Source: Sanguinoderma infundibulare
Taxonomy: Eukaryota; Basidiomycota; Agaricomycetes; Polyporales; Polyporaceae
Direction: 5' to 3'
DNA: 64,000 nt
Assembly (NCBI GenBank): GCA_032821775.1
Contig: JAVLRN010000008.1
Span: 2,170,001-2,234,000 of the forward strand
Every line of letters starts with the position of its first letter. Positions within the stretch are counted from its first letter, which is position 1. The notes under the pieces were generated by a model, which saw only the letters and a program-made list of their open reading frames with translations, did no database searches and was not told the origin of the DNA. Position numbers and translations under genes: made by a program. Below, piece by piece: positions 43,364 to 55,900 of this stretch.

Positions 43364-43387
43364 TAAAATGTTGGATTTCACCAAGTG
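43364..43387 (-). repeat. right terminal inverted repeat of the CACTA-like element
   Basis: On the minus strand it begins CACTTGGTGAAATCC. Followed by target duplication CTA (43388-43390). Confidence 0.9.
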
Positions 43388-43390
43388 CTA

Positions 43391-43944
43391 GAGGCATTCA
43401 CCACGCTCCGGTTTTGCTCGACAGCGTATGACCAGCCTGAGGGTCCGCGGGCAGTGCGCACCTCGCTCGGCCCAAGAAGGACAATTCAATACCTCCGCCT
43501 ACGTTGTTGCATGGCGAGCATCTCGAGCAGAGCTGATTCGTGTCATGGTCGAGCACCGCCCTAAGTGCAGCCCGCGCAGCTTCAGCACCCTGTCCCTGCG
43601 ATCGCAGTGGGCGGAGAGAACATTTGAATCCCTCAGACAACGATGCTGTTAGGAGCATAGGTCCTAGATCATTCGACCTTGGGACTCGACTGGAACACGC
43701 AAGTTTCATCGGTCGGTCTCCTAAAGAAATCGTGGGTTCATATCGGTAGCCAATGCGTCCTTTTAGCAGCACAGCGCGGGGGAGTTTGATGGAGGGACGA
43801 ATATTAATCTAGAGGTACTACTACATCAGTTATCATAGCAAGGGGTAATCGGCAGATTGCTCGCGAAGGGGTGCGTCTGAGAAGACTTCTCCGTGCCAAC
43901 GCGAACGAGCTACACGTAAGTCGAGAGGCGCGCGGGAGGGGTGG
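43391..43944. other. intergenic, no supported gene
   Basis: Host sequence between the transposon end and the mL41 stop codon. Short frames only. Confidence 0.4.
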
Positions 43945-44472
43945 TCATGACGTTTGGGAGGAAGCGTCGGCCTGTTGCTGATCGGGCTTGGCGGAGAGAC
44001 GAGGGGCGATTTTGTAGAAAAGTGCGCCAGTGAGTCCGCCCCGGGGAAGCTTTCTTCCATAGAGCTCCTTGTTGAAGTCCTTGTCCACGCGGACGGTGGT
44101 AGAGACGTAGGCCTTCAACTGAGGACGCCAGGGTAAGGTCGGGAGAATCAGTAACAGCAGCGAGATGCGATGGAGGAGTGCACGCACTGGCGAAGACTCG
44201 ATCTCTTCAATAGGAGGTGCCACGAATACCCTGACCTTCTCATCTACGAGCCGGTACTTTGACTTGCCACGGACGACGTGCTTTCCGGGCGCGCCAGTGC
44301 GGTGACCACCGGGGAGGAAGGCCTGTCGTGTACCTGTTGGTGCAGCATGAGCTCGGCAGGTCTCGAGGAGGTACTGGGAGCAGGACGGACCTTTGTAATA
44401 GTCCTTGTTGCCGCGCTTGGGCGTAAGTGCTCGGCGGAGCGCTTTTGAGAGGCAGGGATTCGTGGGGAACAT
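43945..44472 (-). CDS. MRPL27: mitochondrial large-subunit ribosomal protein mL41 (MRPL27-like)
   Basis: Model: complement(join(43945..44118,44188..44333,44391..44472)), 133 aa. Start ATG 44472; both introns are GT-AG and in phase. Typical fungal mL41 features: a basic N-terminus (FPTNPCLSKALRRALTPKRG) that can act as a mitochondrial targeting signal, then RGNKDYYKG, PGGHRTGAPGKHVVRGKSKY and VRVFVAPPIEEIESSPL. The protein is a structural part of the mitochondrial 54S subunit. It is divergent from TSR3 across 184 bp. Confidence 0.88.
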   Translation of the reverse strand: MFPTNPCLSKALRRALTPKRGNKDYYKGPSCSQYLLETCRAHAAPTGTRQAFLPGGHRTGAPGKHVVRGKSKYRLVDEKVRVFVAPPIEEIESSPVRALLHRISLLLLILPTLPWRPQLKAYVSTTVRVDKDFNKELYGRKLPRGGLTGALFYKIAPRLSAKPDQQQADASSQTS

Positions 44473-44656
44473 GGTCGTCGACGGAAGAGCTGTTGGCGAC
44501 GTGCAGCAGGCGTCTACTGAACATCCAGTAGGCGCGCCTCGCGAGATTGCCGCAGTGCGCGCTCCAGATTGCCTTGGAGCACCTTTGTACTTGTCCGTCA
44601 TTAACCGACTCTCATCCTGACCCCACACTTGTCTGACGATTCAAATCAGCCCAAGA
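44473..44656. promoter_or_regulatory. bidirectional promoter region of MRPL27 and TSR3
   Basis: Only 184 bp separate the two start codons, so both promoters and 5' leaders must lie here or overlap coding sequence. No clear TATA box was seen. Confidence 0.6.
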
Positions 44657-46746
44657 ATGCCAAGACCTGCAGGGCGAGGCAAACGAGCAGGGCGTGCGGC
44701 AATGGGTAGAGGAGGGCACGCGCAGAGAGGGAAAGGTCAGCGACGATTCGACGGCCATCGCCCCAATTCTCCCATTGGCGACGAAGAGCGGCCAGAAAGT
44801 GCGGTGGACGAGCAGAGCGACAGCGAAGGCTCGAGCGAGAACGAAAGTGGTTAGTCGCCTGACCATGCTTTTCGGCGGCGAGTCTTGATCGCGTTGTCGG
44901 CGGCGCATAGAGGAGAAGGTGTCCATCGAGGTCCCCGTGGCGATGTGGGTATGTTATATGTTATCGTACCGCTTCACTTTGGCACGTATGTGCGCATATG
45001 TTGACTGTCGAGACAGGATTTTGACCACTGCGATCCACGACGGTGTTCAGGCAAGAAGCTCGCGCGCCAGGGACTCATACAGACCCTTCGCGTGGGGCAG
45101 AAGTTTCGCGGCATCGTGGTTTCGTGAGTCTGTTGTTCGCCCATATTCACCTATGGTGACTATATCCATTATACACTAGTCCTAAAGGCACGCTACCCGT
45201 GAGTCCTGCCGACAAGGACATCGTGGCGCAGAACGGTCTCGCGGTAGTCGAGTGCTCGTGGGCACGTCTCGACGAAGTTCCATTCAACCGAATAGCAAGT
45301 CCAAATGAACGATTGCGTGAGTGCCTTCTTACTACCTGGCTTTCCCTCCATGCGTCTTCAGGAAGTGTATGCGTATGGCAATGCGACGGTTTCACCCGCA
45401 TACCTGCGGCTGCTTGGATGGGAAGGACGCGGGCAGGCAACCCCCTACATTGGTACGGGTGTACGTCGAGGTCAGGTAGACTCAACCAAATAACCTGCAC
45501 CTTGCGATACATTCGTGGACTTTCAGTGGGGACTCGGATGGCCTCTTTGCATGTCATTGAATTGCAATAGTTTCGGCATCTCTAGGGAGACTTCGTGTCG
45601 CGGCCCTTCGCTTCCCGTGAGCGGGGTCATTGCTTCTTGGTTGAGCACCAAAGGGACAGAAAGCGCAGATATGGAGCCCCTCTGAGCTCCACATTCTGCG
45701 CTGGTGCTGCAGGGCGCAATGTTCTGATTGCATCCGCGAGGGACTAAAGTACAATCCGTTAGTGACAGTGTAGCGCGCAGGCGACTGATTGGAGTAGCGT
45801 CTGCCGGGTCGGACGCGCCTTTCTCATACACTTCATCCTCCCAGTAAGAAACTTACTCACTTATTGTCGGAAACAGTACCTTACCTGGTCGCAACAAATC
45901 CTGTCAACTATGGCAAGCCATGGCGGCTGAACTGCGTTGAAGCCCTGGCGGCGGCATTCTACATCACCGGCTTCGACTCCTACGCGGAGCGTCTGCTGAG
46001 CGGCTTCGGGTGGGGCCACTCGTTCTGGGAGGTGAACAGGTGGGTCTCCGGTCTTGGCCTGCTGACCATCTCCGTCGTTGTCACCACTCGTCTCCACCTT
46101 CGGCTCCTACTGCTCGTGTTCCTAGACTAAGGATTGCTGATGGAACGGTTTTGACACCTTGGTAGACACCTGCTAGAACAATACAAGACGTGCGAGAGCG
46201 CGGAGGCCGTGAGCGCGATGCAGGAGAAGATCCTTGCGGACTTGGAGAAGAGCTACGAGGAGTCTCGGCGCGTGTCAAGTGAGTAGTCTCTCTTGTGTCC
46301 TGTCCCTTGTCCGCGCTCTCTTCTCGGGCTGTTAGCGATGGGCAAGAGACTGAGAACGCATCAATGTGCTTCCTATCTTCACGGGGAGGAGGGCATACAT
46401 GCCGGGCAATCATGTGCTTCCCCTTAAGCTTGCCTCTAGCCGATCGTGAGCGATCGACGACCGCATGGTCATGCCGTGTCGAAACTTCATGAATCAGCCC
46501 GTTCCATGGATATGCTGTTTAGGCCGCTGCTGATGCTTTAGCGTCGATGGTGCTATGAAATAACCATATGACTGAGTGGGTTGTTGATGATTGCGTGATT
46601 TTACAGGCGGGGTCGAAACAGAGGACCTGCTCGTGCCGAACCCGAACAGGCATTACGCCCCCGAAAGCTCTGGGGAGGAAGACAATGACGACGGCGACGA
46701 CGACGACCAGCGCGAAGCTGAGAGTGGTGAAGATACCGCTCACTGA
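44657..46746 (+). CDS. TSR3: 18S rRNA aminocarboxypropyltransferase Tsr3
   Basis: Model: join(44657..44849,44911..44948,45017..45123,45180..45316,45877..46039,46166..46278,46607..46746), 296 aa, all phases consistent. A basic, Gly/Arg-rich start is followed by the family core: [60 protein letters not shown] and [13 protein letters not shown]. The C-terminus is acidic ([12 protein letters not shown]). Tsr3 transfers the aminocarboxypropyl group of S-adenosylmethionine to a modified uridine in 18S rRNA, a late cytoplasmic step of small-subunit maturation. Introns 4 (560 nt) and 6 (328 nt) are much longer than the usual 50-70 nt here. Confidence 0.93.
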
Positions 46747-49700
46747 CAATCACGTTGCATGTCATTCCGGCGGACCGGCAGACACATGCCTCCGAATGCC
46801 GGTCCCAACACCTCGGCGCTGATAGCGGCCAACGTGCGTACTCTTGTTGTATTCGTATGGATCTTTAGTAGGATGCGAGCAGTGGAGCCCACGATGTAGC
46901 AGTATGGTATTCCCCGCGCTAGCTAAGGACTGGCATACTCCGACGAGGTCGCTCTCGTCGACCCTTCCTTGTGATTTCCGTCCGATGAGCCTATCCGCTG
47001 ATCCACAACGCCAGCGCGCTGATAAGTATGGTGCCACCGTGCGATAGAGCGCAAATTTCGAACAACACATAGCCGGGTACGTATGTTGCGGATATATACC
47101 GCAAGCTGCAGCCCGTGCTCGGTTCGCCGCCACCTCTCTTCTGTGCGTCTCTGCGCCGCTTGCGATCCCGACCATTTGCCTTTGCGATCGTTCCTTTGCC
47201 ACCCCATGCGGATGGAGATCTGCGTGACACTGACTGTCCGCTCAAATCGACGCTTGCTGAATTTGACAGGGTCTTCCTCAATCGGCTCTAGATGCCCTGC
47301 TCAGCCCCACGGGTCATATGCCCTCCCCTCCCCGTTTCGCAGGTCTCGTGGGTGATGAGCTTCTTGGGCGTGCAGGATGGTTAAGCTACTTTGGGATGGT
47401 GCTTTCGGTGAGTACCATGACTACTGTCCGCTGAGGCTCTAGCGCAAACCATCTCCTCCGGCCGGTAGGCTTAGGTTCAATACACCGATTGGGCCCGTCA
47501 CCAGCGACGTCAAATGGGCCCAAGCATGTGAACGACTTTTCTTCTTTCTTCGCGCGCGTCTTCGAGGGGTGAACTCCACCGGGTGTCAAGTCGCTGTTCC
47601 CGGGAACTCCAATTCTCCGTTGGGTCCGCACGGCCGATACCGGGTGCTCAGCTTCCACTTCCATTGCTCATGTCCCCGTCGTCGGAGCGGGTTCCATGCG
47701 GCGGTGACGATGGAACGTCAACGGGCGGTGCGCTTTGTGGACATTGGTCGGCCCACAACTCGTCACGATCTCCATGGACCTACTTCGGCGAGAGTATCGA
47801 ACGGAGCTGCAGTGTTGATACATCGCTCCTCTTGGGCGCATGTTCGAACATCCCATTCACATGCATTCGGGCCCCTTCGTTCTGAGGTTGTGTTATTTCC
47901 GGAATGGGGCCACCCACGATGCCTTGTGGGTTCTCTTCTTCCTTTCCACGGCTTGTGTCAATTAATGTCATTCGCGTTTGTTGTAACTCCCTATAGCGAC
48001 CGTCGACGTCTTTCGATTTAGGTCTAGGTGCGTGCCTCGTCCTTCTGCTTCTTGCGATCAGTACACGCGGGTCGTATGTAGTCTGATCAACTGGAAACGC
48101 AGGTCTAGATCGTATTACGGAATCAAAGCCCATTCTGTGGGAATGCTTGCCGGGGCGGTTGTCCCTTTTCGCCGCCCGGAGTGTTCGTAGCGGCGAGAAA
48201 AGCAAGCTCTAAGTCCGTGCGGTCAATGGTCAATGGGTCCGGCGCCCATCGATGGTCCTTTATACGGGAATGGAAGCAGGAAGTTCGAAGCTGGCCATGT
48301 GGAGCCAAGCCTGATCAGGAAATGCTCTCTCTGAGAGTGTCGCTGAGGGTGTTGATCCGCGAGGAATGCGTGGTGTCGGTGATGGGATTCGCGTTACGGT
48401 ATACTTCGTTCTGTTGCGTTGCTGTCTGATGTCGCCTTGCTCGTGCAGCCACCCATGCGCGGACTGGGCGACAGTAGATGGTCGACTAATATTATGGAGC
48501 ACTTACGGCGACGGGTTATGTCTGGTGCTAGCGGTGAAAGGAGGCTAATAGATTGACTAGTGCGGGAACGGTGCGTTCCATCCGCACTCGTGTTGGGTCC
48601 GTGTCGTCTAACGTTGAGTTAGGCAGATGTCGTCATCACACCTGAATTCCCAGCGGAGGTTGGCTCCACAGGTGAGCATGGACGTCTTCAAGTCAACCAA
48701 CTAACATCGATATCGAACGATTCGCACAGGACAAGCGATCTCACGGCAGGGCCGCCGACACCTACCAAGGATGATGGAAGTCCCACCCTGTGTGTAGTGC
48801 CACTCGTCCGTGTCCAGAAATCACGACTGACCCGGATTTTCACATGAAAACGTTGCAGAGAACCAGGGTCCACGATAGAATGGCGAGTGGTCATATGTTA
48901 CAGCAGGTGAGCGTAAAACGAAGCTACGCTGGACTTCGTGAGCGGAAACGTGCTGTGTTTAGACAGATCGGGGCAACGATCTGCGCCGCCCGAGACACTT
49001 GGAGCTTGGAGCAGGAGTGCACCTGCTCGGCGTTGGATACCCCCGGTGCAGCGTGACACGGTAAATGTCTCTGTCTGAGGCTTCGTGTTTTGTCTGATGA
49101 TGTCTCGAACAGGAACAGATCCTAACCTATCCTAACGAGCTCCCGTTCGCCGTTGCATCCAGCCGTCCTGCACTAAGGCCGGAAATCGGACACGTTATCG
49201 ACGCTATGTAGCCAACGTTACGATGGGTTTCGGAGTGCCGGCGTTTTGCTTTTGCTCTCGCGATGAACCAAAATAGACTCGAGCTCAAATTTCCGAGCGG
49301 CACATCGCCACAACCCGACGGGAAGATCTGCTGAGTGCGATTGGAGTGGTGGCGTTTGGCGGACCATGAGGGTCGCTTGACATTTCCATGTGGACTCGGA
49401 GCTTGGCGCTAAAGAGTTTGCGCTGGTGAGTTCGGCCACTTAGCTTGCGTTCCCTCTGGTGCTATGTCCGTGGTGTGCTCACTTGGTCTTCAAGCTTCAC
49501 AGAGGACCTATCGAGGACACAACAGAGTACGAAGTGAAGCGAACCTCGGGCCATTTGGGTGAACGATTTTACACAAGTACCCCGCATGGATGGAGCTCCG
49601 AGGAGGATCGCCATCAATTGATATTGGGCCGGTGATCTCAAAGTCTCCAATTGGACAAGTCATTTTCCCCATGGTCACGGGATGGACGCAGCAGAACGGC

Positions 49701-49959
49701 CAGGCGCCCGTTGCTGTTCTCGCCCTGCCTCTCGCCCACTGGACCCGTGGATTCCGTGCATGCAGAACGAGAAGCAGGAGATGATCCAGGGCTGTCATGA
49801 GAACCCCATCCAAGAATTTATGCAACGGCGCGTGTCCGCTCCTCCTCGCCGAGCTCTCTCCCTCCTCCTTCTCTTCCCCTCCATCCACCTCAGAGCACCC
49901 AACAACCCTCCCGCTAAGACCAAGGACCAGGCAGCGACCCGCGTTTGGATGCCCGTACG
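46747..49959. other. 3.2-kb stretch without a convincing gene
   Basis: Many overlapping short frames occur on both strands, none with a recognisable domain or a consistent splice pattern. The last 300 bp are CT-rich and probably the promoter and leader of the following large gene. It could hold a non-coding RNA or decayed repeat, but nothing seen supports either. Confidence 0.4.
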
Positions 49960-52900
49960 ATGGAGGAGACTAGGAGAGACGGCCTGTATGCTGCGCAGGA
50001 TAGCCAGAACCCCTTCGGTGAGTGCCCTACCTTGTCTGCTCGGCCCCCTTGACGCGCCGCATTTCGTCTTCGTTCTTCGCCGCGCGATGCGTTCGTTCCC
50101 CCGCCTTTTTTCTCGCCATTGCGCCGCGGACGTGTTCGCACGTCGCGCCGTACATCTGCGACGTTGCGTCCGCCCTTCATTTAGCCTTCTCCTCGCTCTC
50201 ACGGCGCGCCCTATCTGTGTCGCTCTGCACCCGCCGCTCCCAGGCTACGTCGGCTTTTGGCCTATTTTTTCGGGTGCTTTCCAGGATTTTTTGAGTACGG
50301 GGCACTGCCGCCCTCCTGCGGTCGTGCTGTGTTCTCCACTGGGTGAACGCATGACACGGCGTTTCACACCGCCGGACTGCTTCAGAACCGTCCCCGCATC
50401 CTTTGACGGTTGCCGTTTTCGCGGGCGATGTACGCTCAATTTTACCTGCCTGGACTGATAGATTGCGCTGAACGCGTTGAGCGCCATCATCTGTCTAATG
50501 TCCAAATATCGGCTCGGCGGCTTGTTCGTGTGTCATAATTTAGTCGAGTTCGCATGGCGGATCCTTTTGATTCCCTATTTCCTGTCTCCGGCACCGGCGT
50601 CGCTGCATACGTACTTTTACGTTTCTAGAAGAAGTCTCTTTTTGTTCTGTATTGAGTCGCCTTCGTGATCGCCGTCGCTGACATATCCCACGAATTTTGC
50701 TCGATCACTACAGATGACGCACATGGCGCTCCCATCGCGCGCACAACCTCCGCCGGAATTCACCCGTACTCGAGTCCTGCGGTGCCGTCTGCCGCAGTGA
50801 CCCCTCCTCCTGCGGCAGCAGCAGAACCAGAAACCGGAGAAGAGACTCGACCTGAGGACGTGCCACGAGAGCAGCCGCCGCCAAAGCCGCCTCTATGGAA
50901 GCGGCGATGGTTCATCATCACTGGGATCGTCGGCGCCCTTCTCGGCATTGCGATCCTCTTCATTTTGCTCTACCCGGTTATCCATGCGATTGCGCAACAT
51001 ATCATCAACGTTTCTGTCCTTAACGTCGATAGTGCTCAAATTACTAACCCGTCGAACAACTCGTAAGTTTCGTGGCTTCCAGAAACAAAGATGCGTGTTG
51101 AAGTTGCGTGCAGGTTCACGCTCACGTTGAATTCGTGGGTCTCGCACGCCGGCATCTTTGCTGCGACGATCACGTTCAACCAGCCGCTGAGCGTGTCGTG
51201 GTACAACGCTTCTGGTGTCCCGGTGACGATCGGCACGTTCTCCCTCCAGCCGTTGACGGTCAAGTCGAAGCGGGCGTACATCAACCAGACCGTCGAGTTC
51301 AACGTCACGCACGAGGACGAGTTCGCACAGTTCACGCAGGCGATGATCACCCAGCAGAACTTCACCTGGCACCTCTCCTCGGACAAGCTCGACGTCCAGG
51401 CGCTCAAGTTTCCGACCGCTCACGGACTGACCTTCAAGAAGGACGTGACGCTGAAGGGGATGAACAACTTCGCGGGCCAGGTCTCGTTGGTGGACTTCCA
51501 GCTCCCTGCGGACAACCCTGCTGGCGGGATCAAGTTCGTGGCGAAGACGGGGCTGAGCAACCCATCGGCGTTCGACGTCAACCTCGGCACGGTCGTCTTC
51601 GACCTCTCGTACAAAGGCCTCTATCTCGGCACCGGCACGGGTCCGGACACGGTCGTGAAGCCCGGCAGCAACAACGTCACGCTTTCAGGGACGCTCGTGC
51701 CGCAGAACGGAACGGAGAATCTCGCGACAATCTCCGAACTCTTTACGCAGTACCTTAACGGAGAGTCCTCGGACGTCATCGCGACGGGAAAGTCCTCTGT
51801 GCAGAACGACGGGACAGTTATCTCGTGGTTGAGCGACGGTTTGACGGCGCTGCAGCTGCATGTGCCGTTTAAGGCTCCCGGAGCCATCAGCCCCATCAAG
51901 ACGATCACCATTGGGAATATGGACCTGGCGTTCACGGAGCAGACGGCGTGGGCGCCAGTGGCGAACTCGAGGTCGGTGCAGGCGAGCATGGAGCTGCCGT
52001 TTGGGTTCAGCGTGGCGATTGGGCAGATCGCAAACTCGTTCAATATTACGCAAGATGGAGCGATCGTTGGAGGGCTTTCGACGGTGCGTGGTCATACTTT
52101 AACGTTCAATCAGACTGAGGACGGTTTGCTGACTTGAGATATTTGCATGCAGCCGGAGAGCGCGGCGACGAGTGAAATCCACGTCGTGAACGAGACCTTT
52201 ACGCAGGGCACGATCAACATCACCATCGCCAACACGCCGCTCACGGTCCCCGATGGCTCACATCCGACGTTTGCGCTCTTCAGTGCGCCTCTTCGTTCCT
52301 TCTTGGTTACCGAAAAGTGGCACTGATATGTACTGCGCCACACAGATCGGAATCTGACAGACAGCACACAACTTCCGTTCCAGCTCGAGGGTCAAGCGCG
52401 CGCGATCGCGAACATGAGCATCGGCCAAATCACTCTCGACCCCATCAAATTCAACGTCACCTCTGGCCTGGACGGGCTGCAGGGGCTCAAGTCTATGGTG
52501 CAGATTGGCGACGTGGACGTTGTCGGAGGCTCGACGGAGGCGATTCATTTAGGCATTCCTGGTGCGTTGCGACGGTGTTGCGGCCTATGTTCTATGGTTT
52601 GAAGAAAGCGTGTGAGGTGCTGAATGCGTGGTGTTGTGTAGTGAACATCAATAACCCTTCGAACTTGCAGCTGTCGACTGGCGATCTCTGTGAGTATAGC
52701 GCTTGTGAAATTGAGTTTCGGTTCTGTGCACTCACGGATTTGGCAGCCCTGCAGCTCTTCCGGGGAGGCGCGCTTGTGGGGACAACGCTCATACCGAACT
52801 TGACACTCCAGATGGGGAACAACTCACTCACCGCGCAAGGAAACTTCACGGTCTGTTTTCCACGTCGTGTGCAATTTCATAAATGCGACTCTGATTCCAC

Positions 52901-55900
52901 ATTCTCTCCAGCCTAACGGTACTCCTGAAGGCCTCCAGACGCTCGACGACTTCGTCGGCGGTACCGACGTCGAGGTCGCCATCTCGGGCTACAGCCAGAG
53001 TACGGCCATTGGCTCGCTCCTCGAAGCCTTCGAGAGCTTGAACGTTTCCGCGAGGCTACCCGCGCTCAAGGCAAAGCTGCTCAATTCGGCATCACTCCAG
53101 GTGCTCTCGACGACTGGGCACGAGAACGACATCGCGCACACGACGGTTTCGCTCGCGAATCCGTTCATAGCCGACCTCGTCATCACGAGCGTGCTGTCGA
53201 ACGTTACTTTCCACGGTATCTCGCTAGGCACCATCAGCCAGAATGTGCAGTTCCCCTCGAAGGGCAAGTCGACGACTAATTCCCCGAACTTGGACTTGAA
53301 CATGAACATGGATCCTCCGTCGCTGTTCACCGTCACCAGGATACTTGCGCAAGACGCTGGACTTGACACGGCGCAACTCGACGCTATCGTCCAGCTTGGT
53401 GGGTATCAGTACCTCAACAACATCACAGCGCGGTCGTTCGAGAAGCGCGATAACATGTTCACGTACGGCTTTCTCTTACATACCTTGTCACGCGGCATGT
53501 CCTGACTTGTCTTCTGGGGAGCAGCGGCTTTGATCTCCCGACGTACGTCGACAAGGCCTTCACGAAGCTCGCGGCGGACGTCAACCTCGTCTCGGGCGTC
53601 ACCATCGGCGACTACCAGACGACGCTCACGTACTCGCAGCCAAATGTGCAGATTGAGACGGACAAGAGCCTGAACCTTATCCTTCCCGTGCTCGCGCAGC
53701 CGATCGTGCAGAAGATCGTCTCCGGGTCCGTGCTCGGCGTCGAGACGGTGCTCATCAAGGATATCAAGGAGGACTCGTTCGGCACCACGCTCAAGGGGTC
53801 TATCACGAACGCGGGGCCTTGTACGTGCTCGTGGCATTCTTCGCATTCTGGTTTCTAATAATCTCTTTTGTGAAGTCGATGCTAAGATTGCGTTCCCGGA
53901 GGGCTTGACGATCCAGTGGAACGGCAAGGCCCTCGGGAGCATGAACATGCCGGATGTGGACGTCGTGGGGGACGTCGGCGCGAACTTCGAGGTCGACGGG
54001 ACGTTCGCCGTTTCGGACACCAGCCACCTGTCGGACTTCACGAAGGTCATGCTTACGGCGGAGTCGTTCGAGTGGGTCATCTCGGGCAGCAATCTTACTG
54101 GTGAGTCGTTCGCCTGCTTCGGGTGTCTGTGTTGTTGAATGATGACTTACTGATGTTTGCAGTCTCGGCGATTGGCATCGACACGACGGGCATCACGCTC
54201 AACGAGAAGTCGGTGACACTGAAGGGCATGAACGGCTTGAAGAACGGCGTGAAGATTAACAGCTTTGACTTGCCCAGCAACGACCCTGCCGGTGGCATCC
54301 ACCTCACCCTCAACACTAGTGTCTCTAATGTGAGTGGGGGCCGTCTTGTTTTGGTCTGTTCAGGTGCTGATTGCAACTCCTGTAGCCCTCGCAAGTCGGC
54401 GTTTCTCTCACGTCCATCGCGTTCCAGAACTTCTTCCAGAACGTGAACATTGGCCCCGTGTCCTCGAACAGCGCATTCAGCCTCTCTCCGCTATCGACCG
54501 TCGAGCTGCCGCTCACTGGTCGGCTCATCCCGCAGAGCTCGCAGAGTGGTCTTGATGCAGTGTCACTCATGTTCAATACTTTCATCCACGGCAAGGATAG
54601 CGACGTTGTCGTCCAGGGGGACAGTGCCGGTCCGACTGACGTGAGCCTGTTTTCAAGCCCTTCAGCGACATCGTCATCTGATGCCGTTAATTCTTCAGGT
54701 TACATGGCTCAATGAGGGCATCAAGGCGCTCATCGTCCAGACCGTCCTCCCCAATCGGGGTGTCCTGAACATCATCGACGCCGTGAACCTGAACGAGCTC
54801 GACCTTCGGTTCTCCCAGTCTACTGCGTTCACGCCGGCCATGGGTAGTGACGACACAACCGCGGCGTTCTCGCTTCCCTTCAACTTCCCTGTGAACGTCG
54901 TTGCAGTTGAGCAGAATATCACCGTTGGCTCCGACGGCACGGACTTTGCTCAGCTCGACATTCCTAAAGGCCCGAGCACCACTGACATCGAGACGCGCAT
55001 CATCCACCTCAACTTCTCGCATGTCCCCTTCACTGCGTTGGACGGACAGCACGGCGCGTTCGAACAGTTTCTTGCGACCACCGCCACATCGAAGGACATC
55101 ACCATGTCCCTTAACGGCATTGCGAACACAGATGCAGAAACCGCTATTGGTCTGCTTTCTCTGAAGGGCATCGCGTTCGACGTGCAGACGACCATCGCTG
55201 GGCTCCAGGGCCTCTCCGCAAAGCCCGCTCTCGTCACGAGCTTGGACGTGAACCACGGCTTCCCGAGCTACCTGCTCATCAAGGTCAACTCGTCGCTGTA
55301 CAACCCGTCCAATATCACTCTTGGTTCTGGAGACGTCTCTTTCGGCCTGCTGTTCAACGGCGACACCGTCGGCGAGGCTGATGCATCCAACCTCGTCATT
55401 CTCCCCGGCAACCAGACCTATGCGCTTGATGTCCATTACCAGCCCGCTGGCAGCGCCGTCACCTCGGGACAGGAGATGCTTGAGAACTTCCTCCAGGGTG
55501 TTACATCTGCGACCACCATCCAAGGATCCACAGACTCGACGGCCATCGAGTCGCTCCAGCTTGCGTTGTCCAAGATCAGCCTGTCGCCAGTGAATATTCC
55601 CCCGCTCCATCAGAACTTAATCACGACTGCGTCCCTGGTCTTCCCTACGGACATCGTTCGGACGGGGATTGCGCAGACGTCGTTCACGCTCTCGAATCCG
55701 TTCACGGCGAGTGTCAACCTCCTAGAGGTGACGGCAACGGCGACGTTTGGCAATTTGACCCTTGGCAAGATCAATCACGTCGACCGCTCGAGCAATCCGA
55801 TCCACGCTGATGGCCACTCGAACATCTCTTCGCCGACCCTGCCTTTCGAATTCAATTTGAACCCAGTCACGATCATCGAACTTCTACTCACCGGCGCGCA

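Larger units (their letters stand above)
20979..43387 (+). mobile_element. CACTA-like (CMC superfamily) DNA transposon, host of nested insertions
   Basis: Both ends were found. The left end reads CACTGGGTGAAATCCAAAAT from 20979; the right end, read inward on the minus strand from 43387, is CACTTGGTGAAATCCAACAT. These are near-matching terminal inverted repeats starting CACT. The flanks carry the same 3-bp target duplication, CTA, at 20976-20978 and 43388-43390, as expected for CACTA elements. Inside are a Tnp2-type transposase gene on + (21304 to about 41115, heavily interrupted) and an accessory gene on - (41306-42907). Removing the LTR retrotransposon and the palindromic element leaves about 6.6 kb, a normal size. 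The transposase has in-frame stops, so this copy is unlikely to be autonomous. Confidence 0.9.

Noticed and set aside
46747..49959. Candidate genes among open frames of 60-150 codons
   Set aside because: Overlapping on both strands, no consistent splice sites, no recognisable domain.
49682..50458. 258-codon open frame upstream of the Tag1-like gene
   Set aside because: Low-complexity, CT-rich leader and intron sequence; overlaps the supported first exon in another frame.
50554..50620. Alternative first exon (MADPFDSLFPVSG) of the Tag1-like gene
   Set aside because: Needs a weak donor (GTTTCT); the exon at 49960-50017 has a strong GTGAGT donor in the right phase. Not fully excluded.
54687..55610. 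Long open frame antisense to the Tag1-like gene
   Set aside because: The sense exons have coherent splice phases and repeat motifs; the antisense frame is Arg-rich with no domain.
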